Source: Chaetomium olivaceum
Taxonomy: Eukaryota > Ascomycota > Sordariomycetes > Sordariales > Chaetomiaceae
Reading direction: 5' to 3'
NCBI GenBank assembly: GCA_039881045.1
Contig: JAYWVB010000020.1
Span: 1-64,000, forward strand
DNA: 64,000 nucleotides
Shown here: piece by piece, positions 1 to 11,265 of the stretch
Layout: the number at the start of each line of letters is the position of its first letter
Numbering within the stretch: position 1 is the stretch's first letter
Notes under the pieces: generated by a model
The model's database searches: none
Seen by the model: the letters and a program-made list of their open reading frames with translations, nothing else
What the model was told of the DNA's origin: nothing
Made by a program: the position numbers and the translations under genes

Positions 1-683
1 CTTGGGGTAAACCTCAGCCGTCCGACAAGCTCTTGAGACGGACCACGAACGAGCCGGTCAGAACCTGCAAGGATTATTAGTCTTTCAAGTCTTTTAAGCC
101 ACACTGCAACGCGCAGCTGTGTGTTTTTCTTACCTCGGCCAAAGTGATCTTGTCGCTACCCGCCAAAGAAGGGACTCGCGTCCGCAAGCAGCGGCTCAAC
201 GTCCTTCAAGAGGCCTGCGATGGCCTTCTCGGCAATTTCCTCTCTCCTCCTCTTGGTCTTGGCCCGGAAAAGTCCGAACAATACGCTGTTGAACTTGGAG
301 AGGAATGCATCGACGAACAAGGCAACCTGGGCCCGGCGCAACGCACCGCCAGGGGCGTTGGAGGCGGGGATCAAATGGGACGGGTAGGTGTCGGCCAGGA
401 ACTGCGAAACGATGCCGGACTCGATGATGATCTCCCCGTTGTACGACAATGCTGGAACCAGCCCGCCGCGGGTTGATCTTGAGGTATTCCTCTGTCCGCG
501 GCGTGTCCAAGGGGATAATGACTTCCTCAAACGGAATCTTGAGCTCCGCCAGCGCGATGTGCGCGCGGTGTGCCCCTTGAAGAGGGTTAGTTTTTGTTTG
601 GCACACTACGACACGAACAACTGCGTCCTACTTACAAGGGCATCCATGGTTGGTGTAGAGGATGAGCTGTCTTGCGAAGCCAT
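1..683 (-). pseudogene. Glutathione S-transferase, broken by several one-base shifts, runs off the window
   Basis: The minus strand encodes an omega-like fungal glutathione S-transferase, which conjugates glutathione to electrophiles in the cytosol. The thioredoxin-like N-terminal half is clear. It has LYTNHGCPWAHRAHIAL (catalytic Cys region), then INPRGLVPAL and the GSH-binding ESGIVSQFL segment, followed by a helical C-terminal part. An intron at 576-635 splits the CPW codons, and a second lies at roughly 70-133. The likely start is 683 (MASQD). To follow the protein the reader must change frame near 672, 468, 157 and 28. All four shifts are single bases. The end of the gene lies beyond base 1. 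It is either a decayed copy or a real gene with residual sequencing error. The family call is firm; the broken state is what the sequence shows. Confidence 0.8.
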
Positions 684-3600
684 AATGTTTTGTGTTGATT
701 GCAGCAGGTTTAATGGTTCCGATATCAAATGGGTATTGACGAGCATTCACAACAATTCCACCTCTGGCAAAGGTCGGGAGGGTATGCTCTTAAGTAGATG
801 CGACTTGCCGAGCTCCTCAATGCAAGTTGGTTGTTCTAGCTGAATATCAAAGCTGTGGCGTCATCGATGGCGCTATTCCGGGCCATGCTCGGACTGGCCA
901 TCACGGCATTGCGGAGGGTTACCTTAGACGGAGGAACCAACAAGGGGACATATTGTCCTGATCTCCAGTGTTAGATCCTTGGAGCACCAATGCGTGGTGT
1001 CGAAGTAAGAATGTCTCACCCGTTAGCATCCATATTGCTCCGCATCGCACCAGATTCCCTCAAGCGAAAAAGAGGGATTACCAAAAAACTCTCCGCAGCC
1101 GGCTCATGGATGCTCCGAACCTAACAGTTTACACGTGTACCAGCGAAAAAGAGCCGACGCCATCCGCAATTCGACTTGGGCTGCCTTATTACTCGCTCTC
1201 GGTGACTTTATCTATTCGGTTACCGACATCAAACGGAAAGGTTGGTCGGTACGAAGTATGTCAGTCCCGTATCTCTTTAAGCTTTTGGCCCTGACTGCCG
1301 GCGATCCCAAGACAAAGCCGACAACGAGAGGATGGCTTTGTGATCAACGCTGCCCCAATCACCAAACCAGCTTTACACTCACTTTTTGAAACCGGACCCT
1401 TTTGTCCATCTCCACGTTATCAGGCCATCATTCTCATTATTCCTGGCCACCTAATGAGCCTCTCATAGATGTCGACCGTCATCATCGGGTTTAGAAGTGC
1501 TCACCCAATCAAATATTCCTAGTAGACGAAGTCCTTTCCCTCCCACCCGGCAATACTCCCAAGTATTACTTATGGAGCAGAGTTTCCCCACAGGCATTGT
1601 TACATGAAGACCCAAACAACACGCGTGCTCTACTAATTATTAACCCGATGATCAGATTCCAAGGCGCCGGGCTTTTGGTCCCAGGGGCTCTTGAAATATA
1701 ATGGCCAAGCAACATATCTACTTCCTTATTTCCGAGCCGTACCCGACCCAGCCAAGAAAAGGCGATGTTTCCCAAGCCAGAGAACCCCCGCCGCGATCCA
1801 ACCCCAACCATGGATGAGAAGCATCCACGAGTAGGCCGACTACGGAATCTCGCCCTCAGTGGAGGTGGTCTCGGTGGCCTATCCCAACACAATGCCCGAC
1901 ACCAACTTCAAACAAGTTTGTCGAATCCCACGCATTGATGCAGACCAGGGCAACTCGTCCACCAGCCTTTGGGTTGATTGGGTCGGCATCTTGCATACGC
2001 ATGCTCGTCACGCTTCAACGCTTCAACGCTTGTCCAAATCAGCCTTCGCGTACGTATTGGCAATGAGCCCAGGGATGCCGCTCGCACGATCGGGAAGCTG
2101 CAAGATGCCCGCCTTGCTTCCTTGGGCCCTGGTGGTCCTCTTCTCTGTGCGAAATCATGCGGCGATTGACCGACAAGCACACCACAAGAAGAATAGTAAG
2201 ACCAAATTGGAATAGTAAGACCAGAGATGTAGGATGCGGGAGCGTTCTAGCCCACCCTATTGGTACCGTTTCGTGACAGCAGTGAGAGGCACCGCGTCCG
2301 CGACCCCCAACTTATGCATATGCACCGGATGCAATTCCGACGGGGGTGGAAGGATGGTATTGGGCTTGGAACTGCCGGATCACAGAGACCTGCCTCGAGT
2401 TTTGTGACTCGGGAAACCTGCCCTTCACTCGCTCATAGATAAAGCTACTGAGCCGAGTTTTTGACAGGGCGAAACCTCCAAGTTCCTTTCCCTGGTTCTG
2501 TGCTTGATTACACATGAGTCTCTCAGCAACCTCGTCCGCCTCGACCTAAAAACTCCTGTCTGCCAAAACAGTCCCCCAATCAAATCATCTTGCCGCAACT
2601 CCTTTTCCCTTTATCGCCATGGCGGACAAACCCTGCGCCCACTTTGCCACCCACGCTGCACCACCATGGTGGGCAAGGACGGCGAGTTGTGCGACAGCTG
2701 CCAACAGACTGGCTGTTGATTTCTTTTACCGCGCACCAAGAAACGACGAGGGCCACTATGTTGCCATGGTCCGCTTCCAACAAAAACATACCAAGCTTGC
2801 CTCCCGCCCAGACAATCATCTGATCGAAAACCTACACGCTGGCTTGGCCTCACCCCATTCTTGTTTTCTCAAAGGGAGGACTTGCAGCGGAATACTGTCG
2901 AAAACTTTCTTGGCGCCATCGTGGGTTTCTGGAGATATATCTGACGAACGGGCTTGTTTTTGGGTGGTTTACATTTTAAGCATTTACATAACTACCTGAG
3001 TTGAGTGGCAACTGGGACGCGGATGAAAACCTCAGCGAGCTTGCCGTGATCAAATCTCCCTCCTTTCCATCGAGGTCATCTTCATCATCAAGTATAGGTA
3101 GTCTGGTGAAAAGGACCAGGCCGTTCCCACTAGGATAGGGACGGGACTCACTGTCGAAGGCCGCAAAGATGGTCAATAAAAGTAATTGTTAGCAGAGTCG
3201 GATGTTTATTATCAATCTTTAGTGAGACCTAGGGATTATCCTCCTTTTCATCTCATAAAATTCATTTGCGTGCGCCATCACTGCAGTGACTGCGGTCACA
3301 ACACCACCTTGGTCTCTTCTTAGACAATCCAATGCTCCCTTGTGGGATTATTACCTACTACCTAGTGCCTAATTTGTCCAACGCTCTTGAGTGCTCCCGT
3401 TCTCATATTCATGTTCTCACTTCACCTAGGTAGCATTGCGGGAGTCATTCACCGGGAAATTGCCCCTGAGTCCTTTTTATTTTTATTTTTACGCAATCCC
3501 GAGGCTTGACTCGACCCCTGATTAAGCCGCCCCTTGGCTCCATGTCCCGTTTCCGCAGACACTTTTCTATGTGACTAGACGCTATACTCTAAGTGGAAGA

Positions 3601-4325
3601 TTCGGACTCCAAAAACGGAACGAGCTGTTGGTTTAGGGGGAAAAACGGGAAAAGCTTGCCCACGCCAAGATCGAGTGGCAGTGTCGCTGAGTAAGGAGAA
3701 GCACCATTGTGACGACTCTTTCTCCAGTAACACCACGTAATGGAAGGCATTCTCTGAAGTTTTTGAGCTACTGGTATTAGGCTATTTGCAGATAGCTCAA
3801 TGTTTTAGCTTCGTAGGGCGGATACTTAAACTGGGTCAGCAACTACTCTGCATCGCTGTGAAGGGGTTGTCGTAAAGCCTCACCAGTGTCTTGGTTAGAT
3901 GCGAAGGTAGTCGGATTCATATTGTAAGTGGGTAGCCACCTACTCATATTGTCTCTTAAAGTAGGTATCTAGGTATCTACCTAATCAATAGACTTACGAA
4001 TGAGTTCGGGAAACACACACACGATTCTGATTAAACACAGCTACCATCGTCCCACCTCTAATGTCACGCTCGTCTGACGGTGGTCTGAGGGGATTACTGA
4101 TGTTTTCTAGGTATAGTCTAGGCCTTGAACAAATCCCATCACGAGACGCGAACTATGTGCGAACCCCAAAGAGGAATCGTCAACATATGGAGCACCTCTT
4201 CATCTTCAGGTTAAATACGGACCACTCTTCCATCCATCGACACCTCTCTCCATACTCAGACCACTCAGCACTAAGAAGTATCAGCACCAGTCGAGCATCT
4301 CCCAACCGCGCCCTAAATCGCCACA
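684..4325. other. Gene-poor stretch of about 3.6 kb
   Basis: No reading frame here resembles a known family. Longer open frames (for example 1566-1892 minus and 1859-2215 plus) lack domain features and read as chance. Short TACCTAGGTA-type palindromic runs occur near 3960-3985. One weak small candidate at 2619-2719 is listed separately. Confidence 0.5.
2619..2719 (+). other. Possible tiny cysteine-rich (zinc-binding-like) protein, frameshifted
   Basis: From the ATG at 2619 a start MADKPC is seen in one frame. In the next frame over the sequence reads LCHPRCTTMVGKDGELCDSC and ends at 2719. The joined product of about 33 residues would have paired cysteines like a minimal zinc-binding knuckle. 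This needs a one-base shift near 2635-2650. It is a weak call resting only on cysteine spacing. Confidence 0.2.
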
Positions 4326-4921
4326 ATGATTGCCCCAAAGTTTTTGCCTTTGCCTCGCTTCTCGCGGGAGCCATTGCCGGCCCTATTACTGCTCCCTCCC
4401 CCGTCTCGGAGGCGGAATTCCACAACATTGCCAAGCGTGCTGAGGGCATCCACTTGGTCAACTGCAAGACCGGGACCACGAACGTCTACTCTGTCGTGGT
4501 GGTGAGTGACCAATGTGGCGCTTGAGTCCAGCCATAACACCCGCTAACGCCCAAACTTAACTAGTACTGCGCCAACGACGGAAGCTGCAACTTCCGCCCT
4601 TCCGCCAGCAACATTTGCTACCCCACCGACGGTGTCATGGCCTGGGAGGGCGGTGGACACTCATGCGGATTCTCCACCAGCGTGAACTTCTCTTGGAACA
4701 TCCAATGGGACGCACAAACTAAGCCTAACTACAGCAAAGTTGGGTTAGTATTCACTGTGTCCCCAGCCATGAACATATATGCCTGGAATGGTTGCTAATT
4801 ATGTTACTGAAGCACTGGTGGTAACGGCTTCCGCGACTACAGTATCTACAAGGACGACCAGCACCACATGTACACCGACAGTGACGGGCACAGCTGCAAG
4901 AGCATTTATTATGCCATCTAG
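4326..4921 (+). CDS. Small secreted six-cysteine protein, unknown family
   Basis: A three-exon gene (4326-4501, 4565-4743, 4813-4921) encodes a secreted protein of about 154 residues. The N-terminus is a hydrophobic signal segment (VFAFASLLAGAIAGP), and a KR pair suggests a short pro-region. The mature part has six cysteines, enough for three disulfides, around the conserved-looking words WEGGGHSCGF and YTDSDGHSC. Exon lengths sum to 464 bases, one short of a multiple of three. The signal peptide lies in the frame next to the ATG, so one base appears to be missing in the A-run near 4340. I do not recognise a named family. Secretion and disulfide content are inferred from sequence; a role in nutrition or interaction is not shown. 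Confidence 0.6.
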
Positions 4922-5816
4922 GTGCGTGGGTGGTTTAGTGGCCAAAGCCGTTCTCAAGAAGGAGGTTGGGGGTCCGATATTGCGAGCAGCCTGCGCTTAG
5001 AGCACGACGACACCGAGTTAGCTGGTTCAATAGTTTGGTTCTTAAAACATTCTATTGTCACTTGTTTATGCTATTCTTGCATCATTGTGTGTGTTCAGAA
5101 GCTTATCGCTGGTCTTATCCTAAGGTACAACGAGTCCAGGGGCATCGAGAGCGACCAGGGGTTTGACAGCAGCAAGTACGGATTCGGGCTAAAGAGGCGG
5201 GTCGAGGAAGGGAGCTGAGGAGCCAGCAAGCGGACGCAAGCAACAACACTACTAACCTGAGCACAAAGAGGGGGATCCTTCTTTTCTTGACAGTCTCTTT
5301 GCCTTTGAAAGGCAGGGCAACCAGTGTTCGGCAACTCAACACAGTGTTCGGCAGCTCAACATCTTGGCAGAACGACTTGAGGAAGCGATGTTGACTGTCC
5401 AACTTAACTCCGGTGCACTCGGAGATGTCCACGAATATTACCAGCACACCACTCATGACGGTGTTCGAGCCGATACCAGAGACAAAAATCGGTCGACGAC
5501 TTGCTGCAGAAGCTGCAGCAAATTCTTAGGGATCTGGGTGCCCGACTGACTCAACTCTTCTCTTTGCGCAAGAGTGTTGAAAAACGGGAGATCTTTGGTA
5601 CGTACTTCGTATAATGATTCCACCCTGACTATACTATGATATGTACCTTAGGTAAGTACCGCTCTATACAGCCCTCCCCCCTCCGCCTCCCCCCCAAAAG
5701 AAAAAAGAAGAAAAAACGAAACCCAATAGAATAGCCAAGACATAAAATGGCCGAGCTAAACTCGCGACGCTAAGCTTAAAAATGTATGAACATCTGTAGG
5801 AAGGTCTACTTATGCG
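4922..5816. other. Intergenic, no gene seen
   Basis: About 0.9 kb between the secreted-protein gene and the phosphorylase-like gene. It contains an A/C-rich low-complexity patch near 5675-5725 and no supportable reading frame. Confidence 0.5.
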
Positions 5817-7133
5817 CTAAAACTCATCAATTGGAATCATATCGCACCGCACTGTGCCTCCTGTCGTAGAGGAGCCCGCAATCACATTGCGGCCCATGAT
5901 GGGTCGGTGAAACACCGGTACATACGCATCTGCTCCTGGTCGGTCATGATGAGCTGCGTAGGACATATCACCACCGGCAATTACTGCGTTTGTTAGATTT
6001 ACCATCACAATCCCGCGACTGCCTCACTTACAGTTGTTGTTGGCTGTCTCCAACGGCTTGTCTGTCTGGACGTAACGCTCCAAAATAGCTTTGGCTGCCG
6101 AGGCCGCTGTGGCAGCAGCAAAGTTCTGCCAAGCATTATAATTGTGGCTGTCTGCGTAGTCGCACACTCCCTTGACCATGACGCACGGCACCTCGTCCCA
6201 GACCCCAGCCCCTTCCATCTCGAAAGCAATGACTTTCTCCTCTGCGGCGATCTTGTCCCGGTGTGCGGCTGACTTGATCACCATGTTACCCGACGCTACA
6301 GCTCCAATATAAATGGCAGGCGCCTGCGCCGTAGTGCTGTCCTCGCGCTCCAACTGCCGCTTTTCATCGAGACGATCTCTCACCATAAGCTGATTCTTGT
6401 CGCATCCGAGATCCCCACACAACGAGTCGAGCGCAGCGTCGCAGACAGGGTGTGCATCATCGAGGCAATCGCGGCAAAGGCAGGTCGCTGCGATATGGTG
6501 CTTATGGCGGTAGTCTGCTCTGAAGAGTTGGTCTCGGGCCGTACCAGGATACCGGTACTTGTCTTTCCCAGCCCGCTTGCTTTTCACAGCGTTGGCCTGC
6601 TGGAGCTGTTGGAGGAACTCGGCCGTCCGCCGCTCAAGCGCCTCGCTTCCACGGTCCGTTTCGAACCAGGTAAGGAGGTTACGAATATCTTTGTTCGGCC
6701 AACCCACATTGTCGCCGATAGCGTTCTTCCGTACGAACCGGTCTGGGTACTGCCTGCCGAAACTGAACCGAATGATGGACTTGCTGATGATCACGTCGCC
6801 AAGTAAGACCTCCCCTTGTTCGCCGTGGGGGACACCGCTGCAAACTCCTACAAGGAGGACCAGCTTCAGGGCACGGTAGCTCGACCGCATGCTTGCCGCC
6901 GCGCTGGCCGCGTCGATCGCCCCCATACTTGGAAGGAGAGCAAGGACGACGTTATATTTCCCCACGCGGCCGGTGGTGTAATGGTTTGGATCTCCTGGAG
7001 CTCTTCCATATTTGTCCCCTTCGTGGTCCCAAAATTCGTCGAAGAGAAGGGAGACAGCGTTGTACTCGATAGGCAGGGCGCAAATAACTGCAATTTCAAA
7101 GTTGTCACGTCCGGACGGTGGCACCGAAGCCAT
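5817..7133 (-). CDS. Nucleoside phosphorylase-like (PNP_UDP) protein with C-terminal amyloid-type motif
   Basis: Two exons (7133-6032 and 5983-5817; intron GTAAGT...GCAG) encode an intact 422-residue protein. Residues about 12-365 match the fungal PNP_UDP_1 domain found as an N-terminal module of NOD-like receptors: VICALPIEYNAV, TTGRVGKYNVVLA, LLVGVCSGVP, LLGDVIISKSII, and the late FEMEGAGVWDEVPCVMVKGVCDY block that carries the nucleoside-binding Glu and Asp of the fold. An insert with several cysteines interrupts the middle (CLCRDCLDDAHPVC). After a short linker the last 25 residues hold GRNVIAG...TGGTV (398-412), almost identical to residues 23-37 of the divergently transcribed receptor. 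Family knowledge: PNP modules in immune proteins cleave nucleosides or ATP. That this one is a receptor-triggered effector is inference. Confidence 0.85.
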
Positions 7134-7525
7134 AAGAGGACGAAAGCCAGAATAAACAAACTTTTACTTAAGAGTCGGATGAATAACCACCACAACCAAG
7201 ACTTTTCTTTGTAAGCTTACAGAATATGGATGAATTGTCTCGTCTAAATAGCGGCGGGCATGATCGATTTATTAGTCTACAAAGTACCCGAGTGTGTGAA
7301 AATGCCGCGCGAGGCTGGAAGTGCGGGGGTGAAGTGTTGGGCACCAGCAGCCACTCACAGCAGCTGTAACGTTATCCGACAGGGATCACGACAGCCTCCA
7401 GTTTCATCCCCGTCTCTGAGCGGCCTGACATCAGACATCAGACCTCAGACAGCATTGCAAATATTTACAAGACAAGACGATACGATTAAACAAAACATAT
7501 CGACATATCGGACACCGCCGCTAGG
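7134..7525. promoter_or_regulatory. Shared 392-bp intergenic region of the divergent effector/receptor pair
   Basis: The two start codons face away from each other across 392 bases, so both promoters must lie here or overlap upstream genes. No other reading frame is supportable. Shared regulation is inferred from spacing alone; I cannot point to a specific factor site. Confidence 0.5.
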
Positions 7526-10246
7526 ATGGGCGAGCGCGAAGTGGGTACTGCACCGTCAATCCCGACGGGGTTCTCGTTTGGGCGGGTCCAGGGCCGCAAC
7601 GTCATCGCAGGCCAGAACATCACAGGCGGGACGGTGAACTTCAACTTCCACGGAGGTAAAGTATACTACGGAGCAGCGCGTCCGGTTTCACCAATCTAAA
7701 ATAGCACACAGATCCATCCATCTCACGATCGGCATCAGCATACCGCCTGTTTCCGTTCCCGCGTAACGAGAATGTCGTCAATCGCCTCGCTCTCTTCGCG
7801 GAGCTTGACCAGCTGCTGCCGCTGTCGGGCGCCTCCCAAAGCGCTGCCCTCTGGGGTCTAGGCGGTTCTGGGTACGCCAGTACCACATACTTTTGGCCTT
7901 CTGGCGCTGACAATCTCAGGAAAACGCAGATTGCACTAGAATACGCCTACCGCCGCGCCGACGAGCAACCTGCGTGCTCGGTCTTCTGGGTGCACGCCGA
8001 CGACGAGACAACGTTTATGTCCGATTATAAGACCATTGCGAAAAAATTAAACATCTCTACCGAACTTGACGACGATGAGCTTCTGGCGGCCGTACGCGAT
8101 GCGATCGAGACGCTCGCGCCGTACGTACTGGTCCTGGACAATGCGGACAATTTGACCGTGTTCGGCGTCGGATGCGAAGGAGCTGCCGGCGGCGAGAATA
8201 TGGCGGGTCAAATGGCACGCAATCTTTTTGCCTTTGTGCCGCGCCATTCGGGGACTGTGCTGTGGACGAGCCGGGACAAGCGGATTAGCGGCAGTCTTGT
8301 CGGTGCCAATCGAGCGATCAACGTCGCCCGCATGATGGATGGCGAGGCCATGACCCTTCTCGAGACAGTCGGGAACATGAAGATCGCCGAGGGCGCGTTG
8401 GATGATGCCGCACAACTGCTTGCACAGCTCGACTGGTTCCCGCTTGCTGTGTCACAGGCTGCCGCATATATACGGAGGATGTCAATAACGGTCGAGGAAT
8501 ACCTGTCGATGCTAGCGAGACACAGGCAGAGATGGAAGGTTCTGCAAGAATCTGATTTTGACCGACATCGAAGGCCGGGGTTGTCGAACAGCATTTTAGA
8601 GACCTGGGATATCTCGATGGAACAAATCCGGCGGGAGAACAAGCTGGCATATGACATCCTCCACGTTCTGGCCTTTTTAGACAACCAGAACATTCCACTC
8701 GAGATAATGATCAAGGTGGCGACTCTTCGTACCGGGAAGCTGACGGACAAGAGACAAAGTGACGAAAGTACTGAAAACGTCATCTCTGGAAGCGACAGCG
8801 AGGATGACGACGATGAGGTCCTTCATGCAGTTACCCGTCTCCAGGAGTTCTCGTTCCTACGCCTTCGCGCAGCGGAGAGTACGAGCCGTGCTTATGAGAT
8901 GCACAAGCTGGTGCAGGAGGCTACCCAACATGCCTTAAGAAGGAGACATAGGAGGGAGGATGAAGTGTACTTCTCAAAATTGGCCATCCAGGTTGTTACG
9001 AACCTGTTTCCGCAACGTCGATGGGTACTCCGGGGAGAGTGTGAAAAATATGTGCTTCACGCACAGCGAGCGGCAGAATGGGCGGAACTATGTGAAGGGG
9101 AGATGGAAGCGTCGACTCTTTTGAGTCTAGTTTCCCAATATATGTACGATTGTGGGAGGTGGAGAGAGAGAGAGCCGGTAGATAAGCGTGGATACGACCT
9201 TCTACGAAGAAGGCTCGGCGAGAGGCATCCCTTCACGATGTGGTTTATGGCAGCACTCGGCTCATCATACGCTTTCCAGGGGAGGTACAAGGAGGCGGAG
9301 AAGATGGCACTGGAGGTGCTAGCACTACGGCGCGATGTTCTCGGCGAGAAACATCCCGATACGGCCACGAGTATGGCGTTACTCGCCGAAATGCACCAAG
9401 CCCAGGGGAGGTACGAGGAGGCGGAGAAGATGTCAGTGGAAGTGCTGGCACTACGGCGAGACATTTTCGGTGAGAAGCATCCCTATACAATCTTTAGTAC
9501 AGCGGGCCTAGCTGTTACTATACTATGCCCAGGGGAGGTATGAGGAGGCAAAGAAGATTACAGCGGAAGTGCTGGCACTACGGCGCGACATTCTCGGCGA
9601 AAAGCATCTCAATACGATCCAGAGTAAATCGGACCTAGCTACGATAAACCTGACTCAAGGGAGGTATGAGGAGGCGGAGAAGATGTTCGTGGAAGTGCTG
9701 GCACTACGGCGCGACGTTCTCGGCGAGAAGCATCCCGATACGATCCACAGTATATCGGACCTAGCTAAGATAAACCGGACTCAAGGGAGGTATGAGGAGG
9801 CGGAGAAGATGTTCGTGGAAGTGCTAGCACTACGGCGCGACGTTCTCGGCGAGAAGCATCCCGATACGATCCAGAGTATATCGGACCTAGCTACGATAAA
9901 CGGGACTCAGGGGAGGTATGAGGAGGCGGAGAAGATGTCAGTGGAAGTGCTGGCACTACGGCGCGACGTTCTCGGCGAGAAGCATCCTGATACAGCCACG
10001 GCAATGTACAACCTCGCCGTTACCTTGGATGGTCTACAGCGGCGCTCCGAAGCGTTAGTTCTAATGCATGAGTGTTTCCAGTTGCGGTGTAAGGTGCTAG
10101 GCGAAACTCATCCCTCTACCCAGGCATCTTTACAATTTCTGGACTCATGGGGGAGGGAGAAAGGCAGGAGGGAAAGAGCCGTCGTCAATATGGATCGAAT
10201 ACTTGGGCATATAGCTCATCGTATCAGAGCGAGGAATTCAAAGTAA
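7526..10246 (+). CDS. NOD-like receptor: N-terminal amyloid-type motif, NB-ARC, TPR array (one frame break)
   Basis: Three exons (7526-7655, 7712-7871, 7920-10246) give a STAND/NLR-type receptor of about 871 residues. Residues 23-37 (GRNVIAG...TGGTV, then NFNF) form a short motif shared with the neighbouring phosphorylase-like protein. The NB-ARC ATPase follows, with Walker A GLGGSGKTQ (K98, split by intron 2), FWVHADDET, Walker B VLVLDNAD (about 166-173), a sensor-like VLWTSRD, and LPLAVSQAAAYI-type GLPL region (here FPLAVSQAAAYI). An acidic stretch (SDSEDDDDE) precedes a helical region. From about residue 550 there are six 42-residue TPRs (GRYEEAEKM...GEKHPDT) and a diverged seventh. Repeat two is 127 instead of 126 bases, causing a stop at 9541. 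This is either pseudogenisation or a base-call error. Family: ligand-sensing trigger of fungal programmed cell death. Confidence 0.85.
9277..10033 (+). repeat. Six tandem 126-bp TPR-coding repeats
   Basis: Units begin at 9277, 9403, 9530, 9656, 9782 and 9908, so spacing is 126, 127, 126, 126 and 126 bases. Each encodes one 42-residue TPR starting QGRY. Units four to six are nearly identical at the DNA level, which points to recent duplication or gene conversion. The single 127-base unit causes the frame break in the receptor. Confidence 0.9.
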
Positions 10247-11265
10247 CTTCTGGGAGTTGTATTTCACTATTCGTGGGTTGCAGTGTTTTCGTCGGGTCAA
10301 AGATCGGACAGGACGTTGTGTGTATTATAGGTCGGGATTTTCAGTTGTGGAAGCGAAACACCCAAATTCAGGGAACGGCCCCCAGAGATTGGGATGGAAG
10401 TGAAACTATTTTCCATTCTCCTCCCTGTCGGGGTTGGTTTCGGCTCTCGTGGCTCGGAGAGCTCTTAAATAGGGAGGTACTTCGTACCGTATGTAAGATG
10501 TACCTCGGTAGGTAAGTCGACGCTAACGGTAAGCCTCTGACATCCTTGGGTCATAACCTGTTTAACGTCAATAAAAAGAATCCTCATATTAATAGGCATA
10601 CACTACCTAGAAACACAAAAGCCGATTGTGTTTTATCACCGAATAGTTCAGCAAATTGATTTGTACGAAGTTCTTCGAAGACGACTTCGGACCTCCGAAT
10701 TATCTGAAAAGGTAGGGCCGAATTCAGTGGAGGATCGGCGCCGAGATTACCATGCCGCTCGCCCCACATGAGATCGGAACGGACTCCGTCTGAAGTAAAC
10801 AACGGGCTCGGCAACGGGCTCGGCCCGAAATGCAAGGCACGGCGTTGAACGTCAGGTACCTGAGCTCTAAGGCAGCCTCGGGGGTGCTGCGAACGCGGGT
10901 TATACTTCCGCACTTTCCGCACTTCAACATTTGTTATCCCTTCTTCTTGGAGGATTGACAACCTAACCTGCACTGCTGGATTTGCAGAAGACGGCTGTCG
11001 GATGGATCGGCACCGAGAGCCATGCCCCAAGCATTGGCAGAGTGGACCCTCTCAACCATCACCCGGAGATAAACGCCCCACAGTAGGCCGCGAGCCGCGC
11101 CGGAACAGCCGCTTTGCAGGAAGGGAAGGCGCAGCAACTGACTAACGAATTCCATCCCTAATCCTCTCTCGACTTCTTTAAATCTTTAATCCCGTACGTA
11201 GTATTCCCTTCTCGTCTTCCATCCGACATAAACAAAACCAACAAAAACTCAACACCACAGAAATC
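10247..11265. other. Intergenic, no gene seen
   Basis: One kilobase without a recognisable product. The minus-strand open frame at 10584-11030 has no family features. A TACCTCGGTAGGTA-like patch lies near 10500. Confidence 0.5.

Noticed and set aside
1859..2215. 118-residue plus-strand frame
   Set aside because: No domain, and a competing frame is open on the other strand; reads as chance.
2976..3176. Acidic 66-residue minus-strand frame
   Set aside because: No homology words and no splice-linked exons found; too weak to call.
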